Origin: Iodobacter fluviatilis | GTDB taxonomy: Bacteria > Pseudomonadota > Gammaproteobacteria > Burkholderiales > Chitinibacteraceae | NCBI RefSeq assembly: GCF_900451195.1 | Contig: NZ_UGHR01000003.1 | Span: forward strand, 248,001-312,000 | Length of the DNA: 64,000 bases | Direction of reading: 5' to 3' | Part shown: positions 18,127-25,473 of the stretch, piece after piece | Layout of the letters: every line of letters starts with the position of its first letter | How positions within the stretch are numbered: the first letter of the stretch is position 1 | Translations under genes and position numbers: made by a program | The notes under the pieces: generated by a model | Database searches by the model: none | What the model was told of the DNA's origin: nothing | The model's input: only the letters and a program-made list of their open reading frames with translations

Positions 18127-19338
18127 TTAAGCTTTTGAATGTTGGAACTTGAGCATGCCTAGCGCTTGCATGGCGATAAATAAGGCGTAGAGCAGAAAAG
18201 CCGTTGCAGCTGCGGTAGCGAATAAACCTGCAGCGCCTGCTTTATCAAGTACGATTGCTCCTAGCATTGGGGCAAGTAGAATCATGATGTTTTGTGCTGA
18301 TTGAAGAGCCCCGGAAGCAGCACCAATTGAATGCCCATGGTGTGTAGACATGTGAATGTTTAATGCAATTGCATATCTTGCACTAACAGTACCAATGAAG
18401 AAAAAAACGACAGGTAAAATATAGGCTTTGTGGTTTATTTCTGACCATAGTAGTAAAGCAATAACAGCAAAACCCAACGCTTGTAACAGGGCCGGTGTCA
18501 ATGTTTCAGAGGGGCGGCCACTTAATGATGAGCTAATCCCTGTAGCTGATTTTTTGGCTAGCCATATTCCAGAGAGAATATTTCCAGCGCCAGAACAACT
18601 GATCAAAATTCCTAGTAAGGATTTGTCGAATCCTGAGCGCTCCAATGCAACGGGCACAAGATTGTTGACCATAAAAACAAAAAAAGCATAAGAGCCCGCA
18701 ATCCACAAGAATGGCATCATCGTTGTGATGCTAGTTTCTTTTGTGGTTGAGTGCCTCTGCTCGTCTTGGCGGGAAACAGATTGAGTGCGTACCATTGAGA
18801 ACGCGGCAAACGATGCACTTGAGAACACAGCAGACATGATTAAGGCGAATGCTTCGCTTGAGAGTGAACTTGATATGGTACCTAGCGCAGGCGCTATGAT
18901 CTTGGCTGCGCTGTTGAGTATATTTAGAACGGAGTAAAATTTCGGCAGTGCTGTTTGATTTAACGACCGAATTGCCATTACATTGATTGCAGGTGGTGCT
19001 ACGCTGGCAAATATCGATCTCAAACTGATAAGTATCAGAAATGCACCGAAGTTTTGTAGCAACAATACGCCAGCGGTGCAGAGCACACGAAAGATGATGG
19101 AGAGCAGCAGTATTTGCTTAGGGTCTCTCTGATCGCAAATGCGGCCGATGACCGGGGCTAATAGTATGCCGGGTAAAAGCATTGCCGCACTTACTACTGC
19201 CATTTCTATAGAGCTTACATGGTACTGGTAGGCAGATAAGGTCAAGATCGCGATGAAGTCGATCCATGTACCAAATGCAGAAAATCCATCGCCAATGAGC
19301 AATAACTTGCTTGTTGAATTTTGCCCTACTGTCTTCAT
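18127..19338 (-). CDS. MFS transporter, probable peptide/metabolite exporter
   Basis: 403 residues with about 12 TM helices. Typical major-facilitator features: LLLIGDGFSAFGTWIDFIAI near the N-terminus and the loop 2-3 motif GRICDQRDPKQILL. The subfamily resembles enterobactin/macrolide exporters (MFS_3). A longer frame starts at 19434, but it would run through a terminator hairpin; the ATG at 19338 has AGGA ~8 nt upstream and begins MKTVGQNSTSKLLLIG as expected. It is the first full-length gene of the operon that contains the three oxygenases, so it may export their product or give immunity to it. Confidence 0.82.
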   Translation of the reverse strand: MKTVGQNSTSKLLLIGDGFSAFGTWIDFIAILTLSAYQYHVSSIEMAVVSAAMLLPGILLAPVIGRICDQRDPKQILLLSIIFRVLCTAGVLLLQNFGAFLILISLRSIFASVAPPAINVMAIRSLNQTALPKFYSVLNILNSAAKIIAPALGTISSSLSSEAFALIMSAVFSSASFAAFSMVRTQSVSRQDEQRHSTTKETSITTMMPFLWIAGSYAFFVFMVNNLVPVALERSGFDKSLLGILISCSGAGNILSGIWLAKKSATGISSSLSGRPSETLTPALLQALGFAVIALLLWSEINHKAYILPVVFFFIGTVSARYAIALNIHMSTHHGHSIGAASGALQSAQNIMILLAPMLGAIVLDKAGAAGLFATAAATAFLLYALFIAMQALGMLKFQHSKA

Positions 19339-19358
19339 CGAACATCCTAGAAAGGTCC

Positions 19359-19387
19359 AAAAAAAACAGGGAGCAAAAGCTCCCTGC
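19359..19387 (-). terminator. terminator/attenuator between small ORF and MFS gene
   Basis: A perfect 8-bp stem (CAGGGAGC / GCTCCCTG) with a four-base loop, followed on the minus strand by eight T. It lies 19 nt after the stop codon of the small ORF (19406-19480) and 21 nt before the MFS start. Partial termination here would make the small-ORF mRNA more abundant than the downstream genes, the usual arrangement for peptide precursors. Confidence 0.8.
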
Positions 19388-19405
19388 AAGTCCGCTAATG
19401 CGGGC

Positions 19406-19480
19406 TTAGAATAGCTTGTGCTGCGGGCCAACAACGGCTTGAGCTGGGCTGAATTGGATATCGTCTTCGCTTAATTGCAT
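19406..19480 (-). CDS. 24-residue ORF, candidate precursor or signal peptide of the oxygenase operon
   Basis: ATG at 19480 with AAAGGA 8 nt upstream, a strong ribosome site. The product starts MQLSEDDIQF (acidic, leader-like) and ends VVGPQHKLF, stop TAA. It contains one His and one Lys near the C-terminus, residues that ribosomal-oxygenase-type enzymes can hydroxylate (His) or that suit cleavage. It is the first well-supported ORF after the promoter at 19706-19734 and is followed at once by a terminator. No homologue is known to me; the claim rests on ribosome site, position and operon context, and 24 residues is short for a leader-plus-core precursor. Confidence 0.5.
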   Translation of the reverse strand: MQLSEDDIQFSPAQAVVGPQHKLF

Positions 19481-19497
19481 AATAAATTTCCTTTGTT

Positions 19498-19581
19498 TTA
19501 ATTAGTTGCATTATGGGCTGCATGCGCAGCCTTGGCCGCGGCAACTGAGCGCGACCAGCCATCACTACGCCCGGAAGGCAT
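19498..19581 (-). CDS. 27-residue ORF with Ala/His/Asn-rich tail, second candidate peptide
   Basis: ATG at 19581, preceded in frame by a stop, ending TAA 17 nt before the next small ORF. The product begins MPSGRSDGWSRS and ends in an Ala-rich tail with AAHAAHNATN; two His and two Asn are plausible targets of JmjC-type hydroxylases. No good ribosome site precedes the ATG, so translation is doubtful. It could be a second precursor, or simply leader RNA. Confidence 0.3.
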   Translation of the reverse strand: MPSGRSDGWSRSVAAAKAAHAAHNATN

Positions 19582-19698
19582 AGAATCTGGACCCGGTTAT
19601 CAGTATTGCCACTTTACTTACTAAACCCATGGCAATACTTATTAAAGTGCTTACTAACAAACAATTAAAATTCTTTGCTTTTTGTCAGTATTTGTCAT
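19582..19698 (-). promoter_or_regulatory. 5' leader with inverted repeat
   Basis: The ~117-nt untranslated leader contains AGTATTGCC (19602-19610) and GGCAATACT (19631-19639), a perfect 9-bp stem around a 20-nt loop, and the repeated stretch ACTTTACTTACTAA / AAAGTGCTTACTAA. It could form a regulatory hairpin or an operator; no known riboswitch class was recognised. Confidence 0.35.
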
Positions 19699-19705
19699 TT
19701 TTTCC

Positions 19706-19734
19706 AGTGTAAATATTTACTTGATAGCTGTCAA
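19706..19734 (-). promoter_or_regulatory. sigma-70 promoter of the small-peptide/MFS/oxygenase operon
   Basis: On the minus strand TTGACA (19729-19734), a 17-bp spacer, then TACACT (19706-19711). The -35 is perfect, the -10 matches four of six, and the surrounding DNA is AT-rich. Transcription would start near 19699. Confidence 0.7.
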
Positions 19735-19850
19735 AAAAATTTTAACTATAGTAAATAATCAGTTGTATTTTTAAACTACTATGTTACTGGTTGTAAATTT
19801 TTGAAAATTCATTTCGTTATTTGCCGTGAGGCGCGCCCGCCTTCCACACA

Positions 19851-20345
19851 CACAAAATCAGCATATTTTTAAGTAGAATTTTCTCGTTGTCTTTGGGGAG
19901 TTCTACATGAATACAGCACGCTATTCTGACAGCCAGATTATTGCGATTTTCAAGCAAGCGGAAGCCGGCTCGACCATTCCTGATCTGTGCCGCAAGTAAG
20001 GCATGAGTTCCGCCTTTTTCTACAAATAGTGAGCTAAATTTGCCGACTAGGACGTTTCCATCATGACGCGGATGAAAGTGCTGCAGGACGAAAATAAGCG
20101 CCTTTAAAAGATGTATATCGAAGCCCCAATGCAGGCGGATATTATCAAGGAGGCCATGTCAAAAAAGTGATGAAACCATATCAGTATCGCGAGATGGCTC
20201 AATGGGCAGTTGAAACTAAGGCAGTTTCTATTCGTTCGGCTTGCGCCAGCTTTTCAATGAGTACAACGTGCAATCGCTATATTCGTAAGTTAGATGCAGA
20301 AAACGCTCAAATCGCTGATTCATTGGTCCAACTCACGGAAACCTG
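19851..20345 (+). pseudogene. IS3-family relic: left end, orfA and start of orfB
   Basis: IS end CACAAAATCAGCATATTTTT (from 19851), then ATG at 19907 and a degraded orfA: MNTARYSDSQIIAIFKQAEA, later GMSSAFFYK, IMTRMKVLQDENKRL, interrupted by at least four stops. OrfB begins near 20170 (MKPYQYREMAQWAVE, SIRSACASFSMSTTCNRYI, ENAQIADSLVQLTE) and breaks off at ~20345. It is oriented opposite to the relic at 13966-14318, so their left ends face each other across the oxygenase operon. Confidence 0.85.
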
Positions 20346-20639
20346 ATTATGCCTCTTGCTCAGTTAATCACCCTCGTGGACTAAGCTTAACAATGAGCAT
20401 GGCGTACATGCATGCGGGGAATAAGAGCGCACAAATCAAACGCCGAATAAATCGGCGCTGCATTTTTGCCAAATAGCGACCTGCATATTTACTGTATTTG
20501 AATGCATGGTAAGTGCCGGATTGCTCCGTTTTTAAGCCCTCCCCAGCATCACATTCAGCCACTTTAATGCACCAATATCCGTTCCTGCCTTACCTTTGGG
20601 GGCTTGAACTCGGTGCTAAAATCCCTATTTCCCCACCAC
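20346..20639. other. gene-free spacer with a hairpin
   Basis: About 300 bp without a credible gene. A short hairpin CGCCGA-ataaa-TCGGCG followed by a T-rich tail (about 20441-20466) looks like a plus-strand terminator without an obvious parent gene. Confidence 0.35.
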
Positions 20640-20788
20640 TTCGGAACAAAAGCGCTTTCTGCCCAAGACTTGAGCGCTTCGAATGAAAAGCCGCACCGGA
20701 TCAAAACGCAGTCGATGAGAATTCCTACTTTCAAACTGGTTTGGTGCGAACAATGACTGCAATCCCATATACGAGTTTTGCCGTGCAC
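20640..20788 (-). pseudogene. possible IS1595-type transposase fragment
   Basis: A short frame with RIWDCSHCSHQTSLKVG resembles the zinc-ribbon end of IS1595 transposases (CxxC, QTSL, then G). Only ~40 residues are recognisable and no inverted repeats were found, so this is tentative. Confidence 0.4.
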
Positions 20789-20900
20789 AAAGAGTAAGAG
20801 ACCTAATCAGGAATAAAATAGCAAAAAACTAATAAAATAAATAGCTTCATACCTTAAAACTATCCAATATTTATTTTTTAAAAATCCAATACCAACGCAC

Positions 20901-20928
20901 TTGACAAAAGCATCATTTTAGATATACT
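20901..20928 (+). promoter_or_regulatory. sigma-70 promoter before the regulator/tns genes
   Basis: TTGACA (20901-20906), 16-bp spacer, TATACT (20923-20928), ~70 bp before the HTH gene at 20996. Confidence 0.65.
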
Positions 20929-20995
20929 ATATACTGGGTATTATTGCGCTAAATAATAATTTATATTAGACTATTTCCATCAGGAGGTAGCCTAA

Positions 20996-21409
20996 ATGAT
21001 TTTTGGATTCACGTTGACTTGCCTACGGCTCCAAAAAGGGATGCGCCAGAAGGCGGTCGCCCATGGCATAGGTATGGATCCCAGCCAACTTTCCCGCATC
21101 GAAACTGGCCGAAAAAAACCACCAAACTCCGACAGCCTCATCAAACAACTTGCAACTCAACTTGAATTGAGTAGCGAGGAAACGGTCTTGCTCTACAACT
21201 GTGCTCTTGCCGACAGTCAGCTGGGCGATTTCGCAGTTGGCGCCACCTTCGAGCAAGTCTCGCTAGCTATCCTCTTCGCAAACAAGCTCAAGCAACTCAC
21301 TACCGCACAAATTACTGCCATTACCGCGATCATTGCAATAGACGCAAAATCTAGCAATAACCGAACATCTTTGCTTGCACAGCATTCTAGTTTGGAGAGC
21401 ACACCATGA
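20996..21409 (+). CDS. XRE-family helix-turn-helix regulator, probable transposon regulator
   Basis: 137 residues. Residues ~8-62 form an HTH_XRE domain: LRLQKGMRQKAVAHGIGMDPSQLSRIETGRKKP is the two-helix DNA-reading unit, followed by ATQLELSSEETVLLY. The C-terminal half is helical and unassigned, ending QHSSLESTP. AGGAGG lies 7 nt before the ATG and a sigma-70 promoter ~70 bp upstream. It precedes tnsA by 240 bp in the same direction, so it may repress or activate transposition. A hairpin lies between it and tnsA. Confidence 0.75.
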   Translation: MIFGFTLTCLRLQKGMRQKAVAHGIGMDPSQLSRIETGRKKPPNSDSLIKQLATQLELSSEETVLLYNCALADSQLGDFAVGATFEQVSLAILFANKLKQLTTAQITAITAIIAIDAKSSNNRTSLLAQHSSLESTP

Positions 21410-21427
21410 CTTAGCTCAATCAGCAAA

Positions 21428-21447
21428 CCTAGCCCCGAAGGGCTAGG
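21428..21447 (+). other. strong hairpin between regulator and tnsA
   Basis: Perfect 8-bp stem CCTAGCCC / GGGCTAGG with a CGAA loop. No T-tract follows, so it is not a standard terminator; it could be an mRNA processing or stability element or a protein-binding site. Confidence 0.5.
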
Positions 21448-21651
21448 CGCCAAAGCAACTACAGATACTGCTTCTCGAAAACTCAGTATCCGTAGCTTTC
21501 CTTCTGGCGTCAATCCAACCTCATCAAAACTGCTATCGATTTCAAGAGTCGAGGTTGCTCCTTTTCGTCAATAAATTGACAAAAAGCTGCAATCAATTCG
21601 TCTATCGAATGCAAAGAGGAGCAAGAAAATTTACCCAAAAGGAATACTCCA

Positions 21652-22389
21652 ATGGAAACAGTGAATTCACCTGAAATGGGTACCCCAGCATGGCTAGCCG
21701 TTGTATTTAAAACACCGCCCGTCAGGGCCAATAAGGGTCAGTCAAAGCATACGCAATATCACCAGAAAATCGTCCCAGCAATGAATCGTATGATGGGGGC
21801 GCAAGGTCGCACAGAAGCATGTGCGCTTTTAGCGCTTGAATACAGCCAAAAACTCGGCTTAATTAGGCAATTCAAAGAACAACCATTTAAAACGTTAGAA
21901 GCCGAATTTGGCTCCGAAATATATCCAGATTTTCTTGCTGTACGTCCATCTGGCCAAATCTTAGTAATCGAAATAAAAACAGAACGTTTCTTAACGCATT
22001 CAAAGCAACAAACGCTTGAGCACAATCGAGAAAGGTTTGAAGCGTTTAGGATGGAGTATTTAGTCTGGACAGATAAAAAGCCACTCAACCACCCAGTGCG
22101 TCACCACCTCATTAACATGAATCGGTTTGCAGGGGAGGATATTCCACAAGAGTTGATCCAACGCTTGGAGAGCCACGTAACGAAACACAAGGCACTGAAT
22201 CTTACAGCCCTCTTTGAAGCCGGTTTTACATTAGATGTAATTTACTCAGCAGCCTGGGCTGGGAAGGTTTTTTTTCCAATAGTAGAAGCGTTTAGTGCGA
22301 ATACAAAAATCACCCCTTGGCGACAAGACCACCTAGAAGAGCTTTTTTTCGGCAGTGAGAATTCATCTACTGGCTGGTGGAAATCGTAA
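21652..22389 (+). CDS. tnsA: TnsA-like transposon endonuclease
   Basis: 245 residues, close to Tn7 TnsA (273). The PD-(D/E)xK nuclease signature is complete: Glu in GRTEACALLALEY, then YPDFLAVRPSGQILVIEIKTE giving the Asp and E-x-K. TnsA cuts the 5' ends of the element while TnsB cuts the 3' ends, so transposition is cut-and-paste. AAGGA lies 8 nt before the ATG. It is the first gene of the tns operon, and the tnsB ATG follows the stop codon by 2 nt. The C-terminal region (LTALFEAGFTLDVIYSAAWAGKVFF) matches the TnsA C-terminal winged-helix domain that contacts TnsC. Confidence 0.92.
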   Translation: METVNSPEMGTPAWLAVVFKTPPVRANKGQSKHTQYHQKIVPAMNRMMGAQGRTEACALLALEYSQKLGLIRQFKEQPFKTLEAEFGSEIYPDFLAVRPSGQILVIEIKTERFLTHSKQQTLEHNRERFEAFRMEYLVWTDKKPLNHPVRHHLINMNRFAGEDIPQELIQRLESHVTKHKALNLTALFEAGFTLDVIYSAAWAGKVFFPIVEAFSANTKITPWRQDHLEELFFGSENSSTGWWKS

Positions 22390-22391
22390 TC

Positions 22392-24401
22392 ATGAATACC
22401 CCTATCAGAGATGATTCTTTTGCATTTGAAATTGGACAGGTATTTCGACATGGCGCATGTTTTGCGCAAATTGTTGAAATTTATGACCAATCATATTTGC
22501 TTGAAAACTTGCGCACGAGGGACACAAGACCTTTCACGCTATTAGCACTCCTTCAAGAATACAGAGAGGGGCAACTCATTCCATGTTCGCTAGAAGAAGC
22601 GAAAAAAGCGCTCTCTGAAGGGCTCAATCCAGATGAGTTATCTAAGGAACTTAATGTGCCAGTAAACGCATTAAGTGACGCAACCAGAGAAAATGGACTT
22701 AAAAAAATATTTTATATCGAAAAATTACGTGAATTAGGCTATTCAAGCTTAAGGCCAACATTTTTGCTTGAGCTAGATTATGCAAAATTAGTTACAGAGG
22801 CTAAAGATTTAACGCCTATAAAATTATCAACCTTATACAGTTGCTCCCTAAAAATAGAAAAGTTAGGTGATAAACGAGCAGCATTCCCTAAATTTAGGGA
22901 CAGAGGAGGAATAGGAGGCCACCGATGGTCGAATGAGGCAGAGCAACAATTTAAAGAGCTGATCCAAGACTATTATAAAAACAAACAAAAAAGAATAAAA
23001 GCCAAAGATTTTGAAAGTGAGCTTCAAATAAAACTACGCACAGTAGACCCTAATAACTTCTTAAATCATATGCCTAGTCGCTCATCAATTGAGCGAAGAA
23101 TAAAGGACTCATTTGGTGCATTTGAAATTACACTACGAAATAAAGGACAAGCGGCGGCAAATAAACAATTTAGGACGCATTACCCTCGCGATAAAGCGAT
23201 AATGCCTCTGGAAGTTGTTGAATTTGATGATAAAGATAGTGGTTGCTTTCTCTTTGATCCCATAACGCTTTTACCTTATGGACGCGCATTTATCACGACG
23301 GGCATAGATCAGTTTACGAAAGTCCCCTTGGGATTTTCAATTAGTGATTCACATCGGAATGTTTTGAGTGCCAAACAAGCATTTTTAGAAGCCATGCTTC
23401 CGTATAAATACAATGATACACGATTTAATGAAATAAAAAATAAGCCTCAATACTTCGGTCTATTTGGTGTGGCTATTTTTGATAATGCTATGTACAACCA
23501 TGCAAAAGAACTCGAAAGCTTCATGATTCAGGCATCCGGTAAAACAATATTCGCTTGGTCAAAACCACGCACCCCAACAGAAAAATCCGTTGTTGAAGAT
23601 TTTAACGGACAAATGACAGTAGACTTTCTCTGTACATTACCCGGCTTCCGTGGCGAAAAAAAAACAAAGGATAGATTAACTGAAGGACTTGAATCCGCCG
23701 CACTAACCACTCAAGAATTTGAAATTGCCTTTCTTAAATGGACTTACGACGTTTATTGCAATAACGTCAGAGAAGGGGGAATGACTCCTCACCAAAAATG
23801 GCAAATCGGAATGAGAAATATCACCCCTCGACTACCAAAGCAGGCTGATACAGCCTTGCTTGCGGCAACTCTAATGGAGCAAAAGAAACTTCGTCCAGAT
23901 GGAATACAATTAAGAAAAAACCTAACTTATCAAAATCAAAAACTTATTTTATTGCAAAAAAAACATGGTGATAATTTCCAAATTGTATATAGATACAATC
24001 CTAATTGCCTTGATAAAATATACGTGCTCGATCCAGAAAATCAGAAATACTTTGAAGTACCTTCAACCACACCTCAGTACACAGAAAACCTGACTTTATA
24101 TCAGCATGGCTTAATTACTAAATTAAATATTGAACGTGGAAAACAAAACCCATCTCAAAATGAACTGCTAGATGGGAGGGCTAGCTTAGCAAAAATTGTA
24201 GAGCAACTTCGTTACTCAAAAAAAAGGGCAGAACGCGCCAGAGGAAAAAAATTAGGATCTGTTGGAGATTTTCAAGAAAAAAATATTTCCACGCCTCCAA
24301 AAGAAAAAATTGAAATTGTAAGTCACCTTGAAGCAACTATTTCTGTGATTGATGAAATTAACATTGAAACCATAGAAGATGATTGGGCCTTTAAATTTTA
24401 A
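22392..24401 (+). CDS. tnsB: TnsB-like DDE transposase
   Basis: 669 residues, close to Tn7 TnsB (702). The N-terminal ~200 residues contain DNA-binding helices; the Rve/RNase H core follows with the catalytic triad in VVEFDDKDSG (Asp), FGVAIFDNAMYN (Asp) and TEKSVVEDFNGQM (Glu). A Mu-transposase C-terminal beta-barrel lies at about 490-570 and a basic tail (YSKKRAERARGKK) precedes the end, where TnsC contact is expected. The ATG at 22392 follows the tnsA stop directly; a GTG at 22377 overlapping tnsA is the alternative. It binds the terminal repeats described at both ends and joins 3' ends to target DNA. AT-rich composition distinguishes the tns block from the GC-richer cargo. Confidence 0.93.
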   Translation: MNTPIRDDSFAFEIGQVFRHGACFAQIVEIYDQSYLLENLRTRDTRPFTLLALLQEYREGQLIPCSLEEAKKALSEGLNPDELSKELNVPVNALSDATRENGLKKIFYIEKLRELGYSSLRPTFLLELDYAKLVTEAKDLTPIKLSTLYSCSLKIEKLGDKRAAFPKFRDRGGIGGHRWSNEAEQQFKELIQDYYKNKQKRIKAKDFESELQIKLRTVDPNNFLNHMPSRSSIERRIKDSFGAFEITLRNKGQAAANKQFRTHYPRDKAIMPLEVVEFDDKDSGCFLFDPITLLPYGRAFITTGIDQFTKVPLGFSISDSHRNVLSAKQAFLEAMLPYKYNDTRFNEIKNKPQYFGLFGVAIFDNAMYNHAKELESFMIQASGKTIFAWSKPRTPTEKSVVEDFNGQMTVDFLCTLPGFRGEKKTKDRLTEGLESAALTTQEFEIAFLKWTYDVYCNNVREGGMTPHQKWQIGMRNITPRLPKQADTALLAATLMEQKKLRPDGIQLRKNLTYQNQKLILLQKKHGDNFQIVYRYNPNCLDKIYVLDPENQKYFEVPSTTPQYTENLTLYQHGLITKLNIERGKQNPSQNELLDGRASLAKIVEQLRYSKKRAERARGKKLGSVGDFQEKNISTPPKEKIEIVSHLEATISVIDEINIETIEDDWAFKF

Positions 24402-24451
24402 TATATGAAAAACAATCAACTTTAAATCACAAATTTATTCAGGTAATCCCA

Positions 24452-25456
24452 ATGCAACAAGAATCTACATCTGACCTACTTAGCCCAAAGCCAAAACAAA
24501 TGTGGCTAGGTAAGCCTTTGGCACTACGTTTACAGTACATGAACGACTCAATGTTTGTGCCGCACCCCCAGCTCGCCCGCACTGTAACCGCAATTAGCAA
24601 CAAGATGAACTATTGTAAGCAAGCCAAAAAAGGCCGCGCCATATTTGTTGAAGCCCCCTCTGGTTGTGGTAAAACAACATTAACTCGGATTTTCAAGGCT
24701 CAGATGCCGACAGAAATACTTGATGAGAAAACAATAGTACCTATTGTGTATTTTTCAGTCCCAAAGGTAATCACCCGCAAAGGCATGGACAAATCTCTAC
24801 TAAAAGCACTAGGTGACCCAAAAGAAGCAGCAGGTACTCATTTTGACTTAGATGAGCGTGCAATAAACCTTTTAAAGCAAACAGAAACTAAAATAATATT
24901 TATTGATAATATCCAAGATATCCCTTCAAAACGACGTGAAGGTGGAATTATTGAAATCGGCAATTGGATTCGTGACCTTATTGATGATAGTGCTGCACTA
25001 GTAGTTTTACTTGGGACTCAAGACGCCAATGCAATATTAGTTCCTAATATTCAGCTACGACGTCGCTGCCCAGGAAAATTGATGATGCATTATTTTGACA
25101 TAAACACTGAATCTAGCGCTTTGGAATTCAAGAATTTCCTACGACTAATTGATAACTTTCTTCCTATCAATGGTATCTCAGGATTAAGCCTAAAAGAAAT
25201 TTCAATTCCATTAGCTTATGCGAGTGGGGGAATTCAGGATTATATATTTCAAATTTTAAGCTGCGCGGTCAAATATGCAGTGACTCAAAAACGTGAGCAA
25301 CTTGAAATAACCGATCTAGCAAAAGGATTTGATGAAACATTTCAGGAGTATGGCAAAGAAATTAATCCATTTCTAGGACAGGTAAGCAGACTACTTAACC
25401 AAAAAGGTGAGCCCTTGTATGGCGTTCTGAATGCAACACAGAACACTGAAAAATAA
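24452..25456 (+). CDS. tnsC: TnsC-like AAA+ transposition regulator
   Basis: 334 residues. Walker A in FVEAPSGCGKTTLTRIF and Walker B in TKIIFIDNIQDI; sensor region VVLLGTQDANAIL. TnsC polymerises on DNA with ATP, receives the target signal from a TniQ protein and recruits TnsAB; it also mediates target immunity. It is shorter than Tn7 TnsC (555 residues) and nearer to the TnsC/TniB proteins of Tn5053- or CAST-type elements in size. It lies 50 bp after tnsB and 17 bp before the first tniQ. Confidence 0.9.
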   Translation: MQQESTSDLLSPKPKQMWLGKPLALRLQYMNDSMFVPHPQLARTVTAISNKMNYCKQAKKGRAIFVEAPSGCGKTTLTRIFKAQMPTEILDEKTIVPIVYFSVPKVITRKGMDKSLLKALGDPKEAAGTHFDLDERAINLLKQTETKIIFIDNIQDIPSKRREGGIIEIGNWIRDLIDDSAALVVLLGTQDANAILVPNIQLRRRCPGKLMMHYFDINTESSALEFKNFLRLIDNFLPINGISGLSLKEISIPLAYASGGIQDYIFQILSCAVKYAVTQKREQLEITDLAKGFDETFQEYGKEINPFLGQVSRLLNQKGEPLYGVLNATQNTEK

Positions 25457-25473
25457 AAAAGATATTCAAAACA

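Noticed and set aside
19338..19434. Longer N-terminus for the MFS transporter
   Set aside because: The extension crosses a terminator hairpin and lacks a ribosome site; the ATG at 19338 has both a good ribosome site and the expected protein start.
19640..19700. 14-codon ORF directly after the -10 of the oxygenase operon promoter
   Set aside because: Its ATG would be at or before the predicted transcription start, so it would be leaderless; no support.
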